In this document: positions 60,728 to 64,000 of the stretch, in pieces
Numbering within the stretch: position 1 is the first letter of the stretch
How the letters are laid out: each line of letters begins with the position of its first letter
Assembly (NCBI GenBank): GCA_024734555.1
Contig: JANPWX010000451.1
Location: forward strand, 1,696,728 to 1,760,727
Length of the DNA stretch: 64,000 nucleotides
From: Trochalopteron elliotii
Lineage: Eukaryota; Chordata; Aves; Passeriformes; Leiothrichidae
Reading direction: 5' to 3'
Translations under genes and position numbers: made by a program
The notes under the pieces: generated by a model
The model's database searches: none
What the model was told of the DNA's origin: nothing
The model's input: only the letters and a program-made list of their open reading frames with translations

Positions 60728-63700
60728 TTTGTGACCATCGCTCCTGGCTCCACTTCAGCCTCCCCTCTCTCAAAGCAGGGATAAGGACAATTGTCATCTT
60801 TCACCCTTTTATAACAAATCTCGTGATAATTTATTAACATTTTTTTTTAAACCCTCTCTTTGAAGTGGTTTGAGACTGTGGAAAACTCCACTTTCATTAA
60901 AAGGAAAATTAAAGTTATGGACAAAAAGGCTGAAGCAGAAAGACTAGAAACTGTAATACTAACAGAAAAAATTCAATATTAAAACAACAATCTGCTGCTC
61001 CAAGGGTCATCCTATGATTTACATGGAGTAATTCATGATTTTCCAGCACAGTTGCCGGGCAGACCTTACAGATCGATGCCTCTGAGGGAATACTAATTTT
61101 AAAAAGTATTCAGCTCCTCATCAGATGTTGAGGAGTATGGCACGCTTTCATTTCTCCCTGCGCATTAGCCAAATTAAATCAAAATAAATATCAATGAAAA
61201 TATTGCACAGGACATAAAACCCCATCCATTTGTGCTCTATCCATATGCTGCTTTACGAGACGCTGGGTTTCGCTCCTGCTCTGCTCTCCGCTGCCAGCCC
61301 CGAGCGCGCAGCAAGGCGCGGATTCCCCGATGTGCTTTAGGCATTCATCCCTCCAATACTGCACCCCGGGGCCTGCCTGCAGTTTTGTTCTCACCCTGTA
61401 TCTTTGCCAGGCTTGTTTGTGCCCACAGGCAGCAGCCGTGGCCTGGCCAATGCCTGCCAGGCCGGCTCCAGTCCCAGCCACCGGCTCAGGCTGCGCCGCT
61501 GCGGGACCAGCCGCAAGGTGCATTCCTGCCAACAAAAAGTACAGTTGCTAAAAGGTGCTTTTTTCATTAATTATCTTAGGGTGGTTTGGACAAAGCAAAC
61601 ATTTCCATGTCCAGGAAGTTGTTTCTTAGGGATGCTGGTGCATTCGTCCCTTGCCGTGCATCTGCATCCGAGGCGCCATGCAACCTGCAAAGCACGGAGT
61701 GCCCGCGACAGAAATCATAAACCACAATTCAGGGTTTGAAAATGCAACCAATTTGTGCTGGCTCAGGAGCAAGAACAGCGATTTCTGCTTTTAGAACGGT
61801 GCAGTTTTTAGGGTAATGTGATTAGAGATTCAACATTTCCCCCTCTCATTATTATTTAGCTCCCTCATTTGAATGCTCAGGTTTGAGAGAAGGGGGATTG
61901 CTTGGAAATTACAGACGCAGCCAAATTTCTTCCTTCCCCTTTGACAGGGCAGCGCTGATGGTTATTGTTCTTTTCTAGCTGCATTACGCTGTCCTTGATT
62001 TTTGTTTCAAGCACTCTAATGGCATGATGTCAAATCCTGCTAATTGGTTTAGGATTAAAATGCAGGGCCACATCACTCTCTTGATTAACCAGCAGCAAAA
62101 CTGCTTTTGTCTAACGATTGTTTCAGAGGAGAAAGAAAATAAAGCATATAAAGGAAGCGTCAGGCTTTTGTCAGTAAAAATACATAGGAAACTGCTTTTT
62201 TTTTTAAGGAAAAAAAAATTGCCACTGTGAGACCCACTAAGTTTTGACTTGTAGCAGTTCAAAAGCAGCCCTGCGGGGAAAGATCGCTTCCTGAGGAGCA
62301 GGGACTGTGCTTTTATCCAGCATCCAGCCACTCACTGCGCTGCACTGGAGCATCCGTGGCTGGACCTGCTCATATTTAGCACACCAGAAACAAAAAAATC
62401 AACAGGAACATCTCAGCCCCATTTCTGACACCCAAATGATTCCAGTCCCAGCTGAGTTTGCACCAGGATAAATAACCCAGGACTGAGCAAAGGCTGTGGT
62501 GGGCAGTGCAGCACCAGGGAGATGCTGGGAGCTGCAGGTTCTAGTAGGGACCTGAGCAGGATGTGGGGTGCCTGGGGCCATGGGAACAGGCTCTGCATCT
62601 GCAGCATCCCTCTCCACTCACCCCAAGGACTCAGAAATTAATTCTGCATCCTGAAATGGGGTTGCTCTTGCTGGGACAGAGCTCACCTGTTGGATGATGA
62701 GCATAAAGAGGTAGTTTTTCATGGGGATTATTGGGAGAGGAAGAGGAGAATTCATGGTTCAAATTAAAATAGTGGAAGCAACCCCAAACCACAACTTTGC
62801 TACCCATCTGCTACTAAAAAAATACCCCAACAAACCCACAAGAACACCCCCATCAACCCTCAAAGATTCTCCCTGTTGCACTATTTAATCTCTTTGGCTC
62901 CTGTTTTCCCTGACCAGCTGAGGGATTTAATTTCCAGGGAATTAGACGTCCAATTCAGGGCATTGTTTTGGGAAATGTGCACACGATTTACCACACACAG
63001 TCCTGAAAGTCAGCATCAGACCCAGCGCTCCCAGCACGCTCCAGTCCCGTCCCCGCTCTGCCGGGAGGTGAAAGGGACTTTATTGGGAAGGTTTTGATGC
63101 ATTTGGCATGTCTTTGAACCTGGCTCCCCCAAAGGGAGAGAATGAACTCAGGCGGAGAAAGAAAAAAGGAAATAAAAGGGCCCTTCCCATCTGCCCAGCT
63201 GCATTCAATGGGGAGCTTTTTAAAAGGTATAATAGAGGTTTGTGTGTTCCTGCTGAGATTTGTTCTGGTCAACTTCTCCAGGGCGCTCAGACGGGGCGGT
63301 GTGGTGCGCTCACCCTCCCCCAGCACCCTCAGAAGGAAATTATAGTGGGTTTCCTTTTTTTTTAACTTATTTTTTTCTGCTGCAAAAAGTGTATGCCCTG
63401 CACACACTTTGCTCTTGCACAAAAGCGACTCGAGCCAACCCAGCTGAAAAGTAATGTGGGTGTTTCTCTGGGTTTTTACCAGCAGTGCAGTAAAGCCTGG
63501 TGTTCCCAAGCATGGCATTGAGGCATCTAACCCCCAAATATCCCTACAGGATCCAGCCCAGGTTTTCCTAGAGTGCATCTCTGGGACGGTGGGGATGGGG
63601 AGCATCATCCTACGGCTCAGCCCGGTTTTCCAGCATCCCATTGTGGAGGTAAATCCACAGCACATTGGCCGTACTCCAGAAGTTGTCCTGCTCTTTATTG

Positions 63701-64000
63701 TGCTCTGTGACTTGTTGGTGTGATTATTAAAAGCCAGGTCGGCTGCAAAACTGAATTTTTTAACGCACTCCTAGCCCCAGAGCAGACAAGATGACATTTA
63801 ACAACACCAAACGCTCGAGAAGGGGCCCTGTGTCAGCACCCAACAGGTACAGAAACGCCTGAGAAGTTCTTGGCTGTCGTAAGCAGCTTTCTGCTTTGCA
63901 AACTATGATAGAAAGAGTGGAAATACGCTTTGTCTGCTTTTCTCTGACTCTGGGACTCCAAAGCAGGAAGATGAGAACATCCTGCACACATGTTAATTAG
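60728..64000. other. gene-free end of window
   Basis: AT-rich blocks (61.06-61.22 kb and 61.8-62.2 kb) alternate with a GC-richer stretch at 61.26-61.55 kb. No exon is supported on either strand, including the long - strand frame at 62988-63665. Confidence 0.5.
61800..62220. promoter_or_regulatory. candidate conserved noncoding element
   Basis: Repeat-free block with evenly spread cores (GTAATGTGATTAGAG, CATTATTATTTAGC, CTGCTAATTGGTTTAGG, TTGATTAACC, TAACGATTG). It ends in a T/A run at about 62200. Inferred from composition and NFIA-side position only. Confidence 0.3.

Noticed and set aside
62988..63665. 225-codon - strand frame, the longest in the right end
   Set aside because: Contains low-complexity Lys-rich parts, overlaps several + frames, and shows no recognisable domain or upstream promoter.

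Overview
The window looks like a draft bird genome, possibly a songbird. The evidence is CR1 LINE fragments with avian 3' ends, solo retroviral LTRs of avian type, compact introns, and a HOOK1 - CYP2J - CYP2J gene order like the avian version of human 1p32. The segment is euchromatic, with one 64-base gap of Ns and one single N inside a minisatellite.

Layout. Bases 1-2866 hold the last six coding exons of HOOK1 on the + strand. A gene-free stretch follows (HOOK1 3'UTR plus spacer). Two complete, head-to-tail cytochrome P450 family 2 genes of the CYP2J type lie on the - strand. CYP2J-A (8951-13555) has 9 exons and 492 codons. CYP2J-B (17631-26982) has 9 exons and 498 codons. In both, the splice sites, ExxR motif, haem-cysteine motif and stop codon are intact. 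From 27 kb to 64 kb I find no confident gene. This part holds CR1 and MIR-like repeats, microsatellites, an orphan CpG-rich island near 31.5 kb, one candidate terminal exon at 34.3 kb, and several AT-rich, TAAT-rich blocks that look like conserved regulatory DNA. In human the next loci are C1orf87 and NFIA, so this may be the NFIA-side gene desert.

Biology. In birds this cluster contains the carotenoid C4-ketolase CYP2J19, which makes red ketocarotenoids for cone oil droplets and for red plumage or bills. From gene order and divergence I infer that CYP2J-B, the more divergent and NFIA-side copy, is CYP2J19, and that CYP2J-A, which resembles human CYP2J2 more closely, is the CYP2J40 or CYP2J2-like copy. 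This was not tested by alignment.

Most notable structure. CYP2J-B is flanked by retroviral LTRs on both sides. A 570-bp solo LTR (27036-27605, 5-bp duplication TGGTG on both sides) ends 53 bases before its start codon in the same orientation and carries a poly(A) signal. A 305-bp solo LTR (17070-17374, 6-bp duplication ATAAGG) sits in its 3' flank, inside the second copy of a 144-bp tandem duplication that had doubled the gene's poly(A) signal. A 15-bp minisatellite of about 34 units begins about 11 bases after the exon 7 splice donor. Together these are plausible sources of variation in expression and processing of a pigment gene.
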